A DNA stretch of 64,000 bases from Enterovibrio sp. JCM 19048 (GTDB taxonomy: Bacteria > Pseudomonadota > Gammaproteobacteria > Enterobacterales > Vibrionaceae): assembly GCA_001310415.1 (NCBI GenBank), contig BAXE01000008.1:62001-126000 (forward strand). The letters are read 5' to 3'. Shown piece after piece: positions 40,554-49,260 of the stretch. The first letter of the stretch is position 1, and each line of letters starts with the position of its first letter. The notes below the pieces were generated by a model, which saw nothing but the letters and a program-made list of their open reading frames with translations, was not told where the DNA came from and did no database searches. The position numbers were made by a program, and so were the translations under genes.

Positions 40554-41764
40554 CAGAAATGTGGTTCTGGCTAATTACCGCCTTAATGATTGTCGTCTCT
40601 ATTGGCCTTTTTGTGCTGCCAATCTACCGTGGCAAAGATCAGGACGAACTGGCCAGCCGTGATGAGCTGAACAAGGCTTTCTTCCGCGACCGAATGGCGG
40701 AGCTGAATGAAGAAGCGCAGGAAGGCCTGGTTGAAAACCAGGATGAGCTGGCGCTGGAGTTGAAGCAGTCCCTGCTTGACGATATTCCAGAACAAGCGCA
40801 ATCAAGCAAGAGTCAGCGTGTATCACTGGCAATGTTGCTGCCGGGTGTGTTGGTGCTGGTTTTCCTCAGCTATGCCCTTTACGGCATTATGGGTAACCAA
40901 AGCAAAGTGGTTGCCTGGCAGGATACTGCTTCGCGTCTGCCTGAGTTGTCCCGTCGCCTGATGTCTGACAGTCAGGATCCGATGACTGAGCAGGAAATGG
41001 ACGAGATGACACTGGCATTGCGCACCCAACTGCAAAGAACACCTGAAGATGGTATGGGATGGTTGCTGCTTGGCCGTATCGGACTTGCCAACCGTGATAT
41101 CCAGACAGCGGAAGGCGCGATGGCAAAAGCGTATGATCTGATGCCACAAGACAGTGATGTAAAATTGGGTTATGCCCAGTCGCTGATGCTGTCTGGCGAC
41201 GAGCAAAATGCCAATGTTGCACGAAACCTGCTGCGTGAGGTCATCGCGCAGGATCATACCAACCTCCAAGCCTTCTCCCTGTTGGCGTTTGATGCTTTCG
41301 AACGCGGCGCATTTGATGAGGCGGTGGCGGCATGGTCAACGATGAAGCAACTGCTACCGGAAAATGATCCGCGTATCACCATGCTTGAGCGCAGCATTGC
41401 CCGTGCAGAAGCACAGATGGGCGCAGGACAGGGGCAGTCAGTATCCGTCAACATTTCACTGGATGAAGGTGTCAATCTACCCGCAGACGGTGTGCTGATT
41501 GTTTCTGTTCACTCGGCAGACGGTGCGCCAATGCCTGTCGCTGCTAAACGCCTGCCGTTGGACAAGTTCCCACTGACGGTTGAATTGACTGACGCAGACA
41601 GCATGATCCCAGAGCGACTTATGTCCTCATTGCCTGAGGTTTTGGTGCGTGCACGTATCGACAATGATGGCAATGTGATGACAAAAGACGGTGACTGGTT
41701 TGGTGAAAGCCAGCCATTTGAGCTTGGCGGCAGTGCCGATATAGTGGTTAACCAAAAGCAGTAA
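40550..41764 (+). CDS. ccmI: Apocytochrome c chaperone CcmI
   Basis: CcmI holds the apocytochrome C-terminus for heme ligation. The intact 404-residue protein has two N-terminal membrane helices (MWFWLITALMIVVSIGLFVL; LAMLLPGVLVLVFLSYALYG) around a helical cytoplasmic loop, then TPR-like repeats (GWLLLGRIGLANRDIQTAEGA and after) and a C-terminal beta domain (VNISLDEGVNLPADGVLIV). It overlaps ccmH by 4 bases and is the last ccm gene before a terminator. Confidence 0.93.
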   Translation: MTEMWFWLITALMIVVSIGLFVLPIYRGKDQDELASRDELNKAFFRDRMAELNEEAQEGLVENQDELALELKQSLLDDIPEQAQSSKSQRVSLAMLLPGVLVLVFLSYALYGIMGNQSKVVAWQDTASRLPELSRRLMSDSQDPMTEQEMDEMTLALRTQLQRTPEDGMGWLLLGRIGLANRDIQTAEGAMAKAYDLMPQDSDVKLGYAQSLMLSGDEQNANVARNLLREVIAQDHTNLQAFSLLAFDAFERGAFDEAVAAWSTMKQLLPENDPRITMLERSIARAEAQMGAGQGQSVSVNISLDEGVNLPADGVLIVSVHSADGAPMPVAAKRLPLDKFPLTVELTDADSMIPERLMSSLPEVLVRARIDNDGNVMTKDGDWFGESQPFELGGSADIVVNQKQ

Positions 41765-41793
41765 CTGTTTTATACTTCAAGGCATAAGTAGAA

Positions 41794-41820
41794 AGGCTGG
41801 TCATAAACCAGCCTCTTTTT
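41794..41820 (+). terminator. Terminator of the ccm operon
   Basis: Perfect 8-bp stem AGGCTGGT/ACCAGCCT with a CATAA loop, followed by C and six T. It lies 30 bases after ccmI and just before mlaA. Confidence 0.9.
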
Positions 41821-41845
41821 TATCTTTTCAAGGACAAAAAAGACA

Positions 41846-42633
41846 ATGTGGAAACGTCTTATCATTGCAGTTGGTGCATTATTGTTGGTTAGCGGCTGCG
41901 CCCAGTCCCCGGAGTCTGAAGCAGAAGCGCAAACTAATGCTGAATTTGTGGATGAGTCCCATCCGGATGACCCATTTGAAGGTTTCAACCGCGCGATGTG
42001 GGCAGTGAACTACGACTATTTAGATCCCTATGTCGCGCGCCCGGTGTCACTGGCCTATGTGAATTACGTCCCAAACTGGACACGTACCGGCATAGCCAAC
42101 TTTCTGAGCAACCTCGAAGAACCGGCAAGTATGGTGAACAGTCTCATCATGTTGGATGGCGAAGCGGCACTGACCCACTTTAACCGATTCTTTATAAACA
42201 CCATTTTTGGTCTTGGTGGCATTATCGACCTGGCTTCGAATGCCAATGTGCCGAAAATCAGTGATCACCAGTTTGGTGATGCCATGGGGTATTATGATAT
42301 CGGCCAGGGGCCGTATTTTATGATGCCGGTTTATGGCCCTGTGACGTTGCGAGAGGGTGCTGGTGATGTGGTGGATGGACTTTACCCGCCGCTGGTATGG
42401 CTAACGTTTCCGCAGTCGGTATTGAAATGGCTGTTCGAGGGAATGGAAAGCCGGGCAGAACTGGTTCAGCAGGAAGCTTGTTGAACAACTCGCCGGATCC
42501 CTACGCATTCACCCGTGATGCTTACCTCCAAAACAAGGCATTCAAGGCACGTGGTGGGGAAGTGGAAATCTATGCAGAGCCGGATGATGAATATCTCGAT
42601 GATGCCCTGCTAGACGAGATAGATAATTACTAA
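41846..42633 (+). CDS. mlaA: Outer-membrane lipid asymmetry lipoprotein MlaA/VacJ (one apparent frameshift)
   Basis: MlaA removes phospholipids from the outer leaflet of the outer membrane. A lipoprotein signal peptide ends at LLLVSGC (lipidated Cys). The family blocks DPFEGFNRAMWAVNYDYLDPYVARPV, FFINTIFGLGGIIDLAS and DAMGYYDIGQGPYFMMPVYGP are in the first frame. One G is missing near 42474 (GAAGGCTTG read as GAAGCTTG); then the NNSPDPYAFTRDAYLQ segment and an acidic tail follow. Restored length is 262 residues. Confidence 0.95.
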
Positions 42634-42639
42634 ATCATA

Positions 42640-42669
42640 AAAAATGCCACTCGCAAGAGTGGCATTTTT
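42640..42669. terminator. Bidirectional terminator between mlaA and the first fadL
   Basis: Stem AAAAATGCCACTC/GAGTGGCATTTTT (13 bp) with a GCAA tetraloop. The A-rich and T-rich arms give T-runs on both strands, so it can serve mlaA and the convergent fadL. Confidence 0.9.
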
Positions 42670-42690
42670 GTCTCCGCAGTCGGCAATCGC

Positions 42691-44006
42691 TTAGAAGCGA
42701 TAAGTCGCCTGAACACCTGCCAGCCAGACGCTACCCGTCGTTTGACCTTTAAACTTACCACCAAATGCTGCCGCAAGGCTCTCTTCAGGTTCGTCAATGT
42801 GGGTACGAGGTTCTTCTACCTGTGCATCTTTAGCAAAGATGTAAGTAAATCCAGCATCCAGAGTTAGGTTTTCTGAGTAGTTATAGCCTGCACCGAGACT
42901 CAACCACAGACGGTCGGTTTCTGGAATGGTGATGGTGCGGTTTGCGTCATCCACAGCGGCCATATCGTAAGCGATACCCGAGCGTAGCTGGGTTTGTGCA
43001 TTCAGCTGGTAGGTTGCACCCACTGCAAAGCGGTAGTTGTCCTTCCAGTTTTCCTGCTTAACCAGTTGGTTTGGCTTAGAAAGGGATGGAATGTTGGCTT
43101 CCAGCTTTTCAAAGGTGCTCCAGTCTGTCCAGTTGATGCTGGTGTGAACGGCAACTTTGTCAGTCAGTTGGTGGAAGCTTGCCAGTTCAGCAGTTGCTGG
43201 CATGGTGAGAGCCATACTGCCAGCATATTTAACCATATCTAGAATATTTGGATTACCGCTGTACAAATTGAATCCAAGTCCCTCTGCGTGGCCTTCCAAA
43301 TTCAAATCTACTTCTGAGCGGTAGTTAAAGCCAATACGGTTATCTTCATTGATTTGCCAAGCTGCACCCGCCTGCCAGCCCCACGCCGTATCATCACCTT
43401 CCATATATTTCAGTGTGGTGCCAGCAGGAGCCATTCCGCCAGAAGCAATCGCTCCAATGCTGCCTTCACCCATCACATAACGGACACCGGCACCTACAGA
43501 GACTGGTCGTTAATTTTGTAAGCGATATTTGGGTTGATTTCCATCGTCATCACAGACGCTTCGTTACCAAACTGGGTACCTTTGAAGTTATCATCCAGTT
43601 TGGTGTGCATACCGAAGTTTGAGCTTAGCGCCAGACCCAGGAACACTTTGTCATTCAGCTGGTGGGACAGATAAAAGTTAGGAATGACGGCGGCATCAGC
43701 AAAATCTTTAGAAGATGTAGCGACAGGTTTACCGGTCAGTGTTGTAGTAGTGCCATCAACGTCTACATTCGGATCGACGTAGATCATACCTGTTGATACC
43801 TGGGTACCTTCCAGTTTGGTCAGCATTGCCGGATTACGGAATTGCGCAGAGGCGTTGTCAGCCATTGCCGCTTCACCCGCGTATGCGCGGCCTAGACCGG
43901 TAGCTGAATATTCTGCTAGTTGGAAACCTGCAGCCATTGCAGAGGTAGAAGAAAGCGTGCCGAGAGCCACAGCAATTGCCAGAGGCAAAGATTTGTTCTT
44001 GTTCAT
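42691..44006 (-). CDS. FadL/OmpP1-family outer-membrane fatty acid transporter, copy 1 (one apparent frameshift)
   Basis: Members of this family are 14-stranded barrels that take up long-chain fatty acids or other hydrophobic compounds. The start at 44006 gives MNKNKSLPLAIAVALGTLSS with a signal peptide ending near AMA-AGFQL. The family N-terminus AEYSATGLGRAYAGEAAMAD and FRNPAML (NPA motif) is present, and the protein ends with an aromatic residue (VQATYRF), as needed for barrel insertion. One base is missing near 43498. Restored length is 438 residues. It is a tandem paralogue of the next gene, moderately diverged; substrates cannot be assigned. Confidence 0.9.
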
Positions 44007-44245
44007 TAGATTAATTGCTTGAATTTTTAGGTCGCTACAGGGTACTGACTGAAAATCAAGATGCAATTTTGACTGGCTTGCCTCAATGTATTTAGGTTTA
44101 TATTCTGATTGTGAATCTAATTATAGATATACATTCTGATGAATTGGTTAAAGTTAACACTTGTACGCTGAAACTCAGCGAACACGTGTTTCAGTAGAAT
44201 GCTGAAAAATCACTCATTTTAATTCCAATAAATGATCATCTGGCA

Positions 44246-44271
44246 TTAAAAAGGGGAGCATAAGCTCCCCT
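44246..44271 (-). terminator. Terminator of fadL copy 2
   Basis: On the minus strand a perfect 8-bp stem AGGGGAGC/GCTCCCCT with a 4-nt loop is followed by five T, 26 bases beyond the stop of the copy 2 gene. It separates the two tandem porin genes. Confidence 0.85.
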
Positions 44272-44296
44272 CTAAACATTTTTTGTACGCAAGCTA

Positions 44297-45594
44297 TTAG
44301 AACTTGTAGCTGTACTGGATGCCGTACAACCAAGCATTCGCACGGGTTGTTGCTTCAACGGTAGAAAGAACAAGTTCATTGGCACCAATTTCTTTCGAGA
44401 GGGTGTCTTTAACTTCAACATCCTGACCAATCAGGTAAGTCATACCGAAGTCGATCGTTGAATTTTTGGTTGCCTGATAAGTGAAACCAGCGGAGAACCA
44501 CTGACGGTCAGAGTCTGGTACAGAGATAGATTTCTTCTGATCCTGTGCGCTGGTGTCGTACATGTAACCTGCACGCAGTGTCCAGTCGTTGTTCAGATAG
44601 TAGGTACCACCGATAGAGTAGTGCATACCATCTTGCCAGTTGTATTCGTTCAGCACGGTACCGTTTGAGGTTGCCAGTTTGTCGAATGTGCTCCATTCAA
44701 TCCACTGTACTGAGTAGTGCATTGCAAACTTATCGGTCAGCAGGTGGTAGCCGGAGAACTCAGCGATATCTGGCAGACGCAGTACCAGATCACCATCAAG
44801 TTGTTTACCGGCGAAAATCATAGTGTCACCGCTAGCTTTGATATCTGGGCTGTGACGGTAACTCAGACCAAAACGGTGTTTCTCGTTCAGCTCGTAAACA
44901 GTACCAACGTTCCAGCCAAAACCAGTGCCTTCAGCATCGATATTCAGCATGTTGTCGCCAACGCTATTTGCGACCAAACCGCCGATAATTGGGTCTTTTG
45001 CCAGATGATCTAAACCTGAACGTTTCAGCTTACCAGTACCCTGGATCAGATCGATACCTGCACCCAGGCTCCACTGTTCATTGATACGGTATGAGCCGCT
45101 CAGGGCGAAGTTTACGCTTTTAACATCGGTTAGACCGCCAAGTTCATTGGCTGGGAAGTTGTCCGCGAATTCTGTTTTGGTACCGAAGTTTGAGTAGATA
45201 CCTGCACCCACTGCAAATTTGTCATTGATAGGGTGTACGTAGAAAATGTTTGGTACCAGAGAAATATCGCCGGCTTGTGCCGTATCGATAGATTCAGGCG
45301 TAGACATTTGGAACAGGTTTTTACGGTAGCTGTATGTTGCATCTTTAACCTGAACATCAGTATCGATAGCAATCAGACCCAGAGACAATTCAGGAGCATC
45401 AAACATTGCCATTGCCGCAGGGTTACGTGCCATGACTGCTGCGTTATCTGCGATAACTGCATCACCTGCGAATGCGCGGCCTAGGCCGGTTGCAGATTGC
45501 CCATTCAATTGGAAACCGGCAGCCATTGCGAGGTAGAGCTTGCTGCAACAGCCAGTGCCACTGCTGAACGGATAAACAGACGCTTCTTATTCAT
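44297..45594 (-). CDS. fadL: FadL-family outer-membrane long-chain fatty acid transporter, copy 2 (one apparent frameshift)
   Basis: The start at 45594 (MNKKRLFIRSAVALAVAASS) opens a signal peptide; one base is missing near 45526 just before the cleavage site, so the mature part (AAGFQLNGQSATGLGRAFAG) lies in the next frame. VMARNPAAMAMF is the NPA hatch motif and the C-terminus ends YGIQYSYKF with a terminal Phe. Restored length is 432 residues. A FadR-like operator lies about 100 bases upstream, which marks this copy as the better candidate for the fatty acid transporter proper. Confidence 0.92.
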
Positions 45595-45684
45595 AATGTG
45601 AATTAATCCGAATGAATTTATATTTTTATTGAAATTTTATGCTTAAAATTAAGCTGCGCGGATTCTATTGTGAAGCTTGTAAAT

Positions 45685-45701
45685 TGGAAATCTGACCAGT
45701 T
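45685..45701 (-). promoter_or_regulatory. Putative FadR operator upstream of fadL copy 2
   Basis: On the minus strand AACTGGTCAGATTTCCA matches the first eleven positions of the FadR consensus (ANCTGGTCNGA), with a weaker second half. It lies 91-107 bases before the start codon. fadL is a known FadR target in enterics. Confidence 0.6.
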
Positions 45702-45810
45702 ACGAGACGCTGTCTTGTATGTGAGTGGGTGTTTGTAGGTGGCTGTATTTTAAGAAAGAAAAAGGAGAGCAGAATGCCCTCCTAAAAAGTGTCACTAAAT
45801 GTAATCTGGT

Positions 45811-46535
45811 TCAGGTGCGTTGATTAAGCTGTGCCTTTAACTCTTCGGCAAGCGGCATCAACTTAGTGCCGTCTTCCGCTACCACAATCACGCTGCTGTT
45901 GTGGGCGGCAGGAAGGGAAACCGCTTCCATTTTACCGTCAGAATAAACTTCCGTTTTGTTTGCTGAGTCAGGCACGACAAACACGGTGTAGGTCTCGCCA
46001 TTTTCCTCTTTTAACACCATGTGCAATGCCGCTTTGTTATCAAAGCTACAGTGGTTGACGTAAGCAATTTCCCCTGCATTTGGCCATTAAACAAAACCCC
46101 TAAAGGAGCCAGCTTGGCATTTACTTGCCTCAGCGTCGCTCCTTCAGATGCGGCGTCGGTAAAAGGCGACTCATTGTAGTAGTGCGCTAAGGCAATCTGC
46201 CCCAAACTGGCTGCGTTGGGTGACGTTGGCAGCGATTGCCAGTTAAATTGCCCAAGCAAAATGCCGAATACAAACGCAATGGAAGCAGCAATCGCCAAAT
46301 GAAATTTGGGTTTTCTGTTTTCCCGCACCACATCACTGCTTTGTTTAAACAGGATTTTGTCTACTAAGTCATCAGGCACATCGACACGCAAAGCCTGATC
46401 GATCATCGCATCCAATTGCTCCAATTCAGACGCCAATTTTGTATTCGCCGAAGACGCCGCTTTTTCCTCCAATACAGCGGGGTCTTTATCTTGGGGATCG
46501 GCCAGAAGGCGGCGTCGAAATTCAAGCTCGTCCAT
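45811..46535 (-). CDS. DUF3379 membrane protein, probable anti-sigma factor (one apparent frameshift)
   Basis: The start at 46535 gives MDELEFRRRLLADPQDKD, a cytoplasmic part of about 90 residues, one membrane helix (FHLAIAASIAFVFGILLG) and a periplasmic C-terminal domain (about 130 residues). One base is missing from the G-run near 46071-46074; the next frame finishes AYVNHCSFDNKAALHMVL up to LKAQLNQRT. Restored length is 241 residues. The gene overlaps the end of the upstream ECF sigma gene by 14 bases, and the topology (cytoplasmic domain, single helix, periplasmic domain) is that of an anti-sigma factor. The family has no established function that I can name. Confidence 0.8.
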
Positions 46536-47096
46536 TCTGTGAACCTCTCTGTGTGGGTTGTTGACTGTCCATGAACTCTTTTAGCTGATTACGGGCCCGA
46601 AACAAGCGGGTCATCACCGTATTTTTATTCAGATCCAGAATCTCAGCAATTTCTTCACCACTAAACCCTGCCAGTACCTGCAATACTAACGGTTCACGGT
46701 ATTCCGGCGAGAGACGCATAATTTGACGGTGCAGCCATTGCTGCTCCATCGACGCTTCTTCGCTTGGTTGGTCATGGTCAGCGACCTGATGGTCATCAAT
46801 ATCAACCAGTTCAAGCTGTTTACGTTCAAACCGGCGTGCGTTTTCGCGCCTAAGTATGGTGATTAACCATGCTTTGGCGGCGTTATCATCCTGAAGCTAT
46901 CAAGCGAACGCCAGGCACGCAGACAAGTTTCCTGCACCAAATCCTCTGCCACATGCTGATCTTTTGTCAGCCAGTAGGCATACCGGTAAAGGTCTCTGTG
47001 CCAGGCTCTCACGAGCGCTTCGTATCGTCTCTGTTTTTCCATATCATTAGAGACCTGAGATGTTGTCGATTTCTTTCCAAATATTTTAGAAACCAT
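46522..47096 (-). CDS. ECF-type RNA polymerase sigma factor (one apparent frameshift)
   Basis: The start at 47096 (MVSKIFGKKSTTSQV) is preceded on the minus strand by AGGAAG five bases away. Region 2 is clear (LVRAWHRDLYRYAYWLTKD, HVAEDLVQETCLRAWRSLDS) and region 4 too (LSPEYREPLVLQVLAGFSGEEIAEIL, then LNKNTVMTRLFRAR). One base is missing near 46897 between the two. Restored length is 191 residues, right for an ECF factor. It is co-transcribed with the DUF3379 gene. The signal and target genes are unknown; the outer-membrane lipid neighbours hint at an envelope or lipid cue. Confidence 0.88.
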
Positions 47097-47631
47097 TTTA
47101 TCTTCCTGGAAAACGGGCTCTTTTTTGTTTGCGGTAAACGGTGGCGGGCACACTTCCAGCCAATCCTGAGCCTTGCCACCCAAGTATAGGTGCTTCTCAA
47201 TTTAACCATGCAGGCCAGGATGTTAAATATCGACTGGCGGCAACTTCAGTGGATCTGAGTATTAGAAGCCGAGTGTCCATGGTTTGATGCAAACATGTTT
47301 CCGATGAGCATATGCATTCAGTTTCTATAAATGAAGGAATAGAAATTACTGCGCGCTGTGCGGCATTCTGATAACCATTGATGAATAATCAGACATAAAA
47401 TTGATCTGCTTCAAAAAGCCTTCTCAAACCATGGGTATATTAGGCACTGTCATCTGGTGACGTGTTACAGGTTTCGTTGGTTTACCGAACTTTTAACGCC
47501 AAACCGTGTTGAGCAAGATGACAAACTTCCTTTTTGAAGGCTGACTTTACTTTCTCCTCAGGTCTTAGACCTGATTTGCAATTGGCTTTACGTTAATTGA
47601 TTTAATACGTGATTGCTTTCCACATACGTTG

Positions 47632-47658
47632 CCACACTCAATGAGTGTGGTTTTTTTT
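47632..47658 (+). terminator. Orphan Rho-independent terminator
   Basis: Perfect 8-bp stem CCACACTC/GAGTGTGG, 3-nt loop and eight T. No plus-strand gene lies within the preceding 5 kb, so it may end a small RNA or a read-through transcript. Confidence 0.85.
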
Positions 47659-47690
47659 GCCTTCTATTCCCAGCACCCTCGGTAAGACCA

Positions 47691-47788
47691 TCTCTAGTCT
47701 CTAGTCTCTAGTCTCTAGTCTCTAGTCTCTAGTCTCTAGTCTCTAGTCTCTAGCCTCTTTTCTTTTGTCTTTCGTCTCCCGTCTCCAC
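47691..47788. repeat. Phased heptanucleotide array (TCTCTAG)9 with a degenerate tail
   Basis: Nine perfect tandem copies of TCTCTAG fill 47691-47753. The same 7-base phase continues through five altered units: CCTCTTT, TCTTTTG, TCTTTCG, TCTCCCG and TCTCCAC, to 47788. The array lies 33 bases after a terminator T-run and in no gene. It is a likely variable-number locus. Confidence 0.97.
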
Positions 47789-47870
47789 CTTTTAACCCTC
47801 GTTCCCCATCTCCCATCTCAGCTTTATTTGCAAAAATGTCGATGCCGTCTCCGTTTGCTGTAGAGAAATA

Positions 47871-47890
47871 ATTAAAACGCACGTTTTAAT
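47871..47890. promoter_or_regulatory. Perfect palindrome upstream of fadI
   Basis: Two 9-bp half-sites, ATTAAAACG and CGTTTTAAT, with a 2-base CA centre, 62 bases before the fadI start. The symmetry and size suit a TetR-type regulator. A PsrA-like role is possible but not shown by the sequence. Confidence 0.5.
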
Positions 47891-47913
47891 CTGATAACAA
47901 ATTGGTTACACTT

Positions 47914-47930
47914 TTCTGGTCTGACCTCTA
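47914..47930 (+). promoter_or_regulatory. FadR operator of fadIJ
   Basis: TTCTGGTCTGACCTCTA contains the full FadR core CTGGTCNGACC. It lies 22 bases before the fadI ATG, a position fit for repression of beta-oxidation genes without fatty acyl-CoA. Confidence 0.75.
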
Positions 47931-47951
47931 ACTCAATTGCAAGGAGTGGCA

Positions 47952-49260
47952 ATGAACTCTCCCCTTAACCTGACCACCCGTCAGGGCGAAAGAATCGCTG
48001 TTGTCGCGGGATTGCGAACCCCGTTTGCAAAACAATCTACCGCGTATGCAGATGTACCGGCTGTCGATCTTGGCAAGATGGTCGTCAGCGAATTGTTAAA
48101 TCGCACGGCGGTGGATCCTAAGCTAATCGATCAACTGGTGTTTGGTCAGGTTGTCCAGATGCCAGAAGCGCCAAACATTGCCCGTGAAATTGTATTGGGG
48201 ACGGGCATGAATGTTCATACTGATGCTTACAGCGTCAGCCGTGCCTGCGCGACCAGTTTCCAGTCTGTGGTGAATGTGACAGAAAGCATTATGGCGGGAA
48301 CCGTGGATATCGGTATCGCGGGCGGTGCGGACTCCTCTTCCGTTTTGCCTATCGGCGTCTCAAAGCATATGGCATCTACCTTGTTGGCGTTGAGCAAGGC
48401 GAAAACCATGAGCAAACGCCTCAAATTGCTGAGCAAGCTCTCCCTGAAAGATTTGGCGCCTGTTCCACCGGCAGTCGCGGAGTATTCAACCGGGCTCAGC
48501 ATGGGACAAACCGCCGAGCAGATGGCAAAAAGTCACGGCATTACCCGTGAGCAGCAAGATGCATTGGCGCACCGTTCACACACACTGGCTTCGAAAGCAT
48601 GGGCGGAGGGCTTGGTGCGCGATGAAGTCATGACGGCTTTCCCCGAGCCATACAAGCAGTGGATAGATAAAGACAACAACGTGCGTGACGATTCCTCACT
48701 GGAAGGGTATGCCAAACTGCGTCCGGCATTTGATCGCAAACACGGCTCGGTGACGGCCGCGAACAGTACCCCGCTGACTGATGGTGCCGCAGCGATTATG
48801 TTGATGCGCGAAGGTCGGGCTAAAGAACTGGGTTTAACGCCGCTGGCTATATCCGTTCATACGCATTTGCCGCTATCGAGGTAGAGCATGACATGTTGAT
48901 GGGCCATCTTACGCCACGCCAATTGCGCTCGACCGAGCGGGGCTCACCCTGAATGATTTGACCCTTATCGATATGCATGAAGCCTTTGCCGCACAGACGT
49001 TGGCAAACGTGAAAATGTTCGGTTCAAAAGCTTTTGCCGAGCAAAAGCTGGGGCGCAGCCAGGCGATTGGTGAAATCGATATGGATAAGTTCAACGTCCT
49101 CGGTGGTTCGATTGCCTACGGGCACCCCTTTGCGGCAACCGGTGCACGCATGATCACGCAGACCCTGAATGAACTTCGCCGACGCGGTGGTGGCCTTGCA
49201 TTGAATACCGCCTGTGCGGCCGGTGGCTTGGGTGCGGCAATGATCCTGGAGGCAGAATAA
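47952..49260 (+). CDS. fadI: 3-ketoacyl-CoA thiolase FadI (two apparent frameshifts)
   Basis: FadI is the thiolase subunit of the FadIJ multienzyme complex of fatty acid beta-oxidation. ATG at 47952 follows AAGGAG five bases upstream. The nucleophile Cys is near residue 99 ([12 protein letters not shown]); the other catalytic blocks are [22 protein letters not shown] and [10 protein letters not shown]. Missing bases are inferred near 48845 (CTGGGC read as CTGGC) and 48904 (GGCCCA read as GGCCA). Restored length is 436 residues. The stop overlaps the fadJ start, and a FadR operator lies just upstream. Confidence 0.95.

Larger units (their letters stand above)
47097..47951. other. Long intergenic region between the ECF sigma gene and fadI
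   Basis: 855 bases with no convincing protein gene on either strand. From left to right: the upstream (promoter) side of the sigma gene, about 450 bases of AT-richer sequence with no recognised feature, a strong plus-strand terminator at 47632-47658, a phased heptanucleotide array at 47691-47788, a pyrimidine-rich stretch to about 47820, a 20-bp palindrome at 47871-47890 and a FadR-like operator at 47914-47930 before fadI. The terminator has no gene upstream of it on its strand, so an untranslated RNA is possible. Confidence 0.8.

Noticed and set aside
47691..47788. CRISPR array
   Set aside because: The repeat unit is 7 bases with no spacers, and no cas genes lie nearby.
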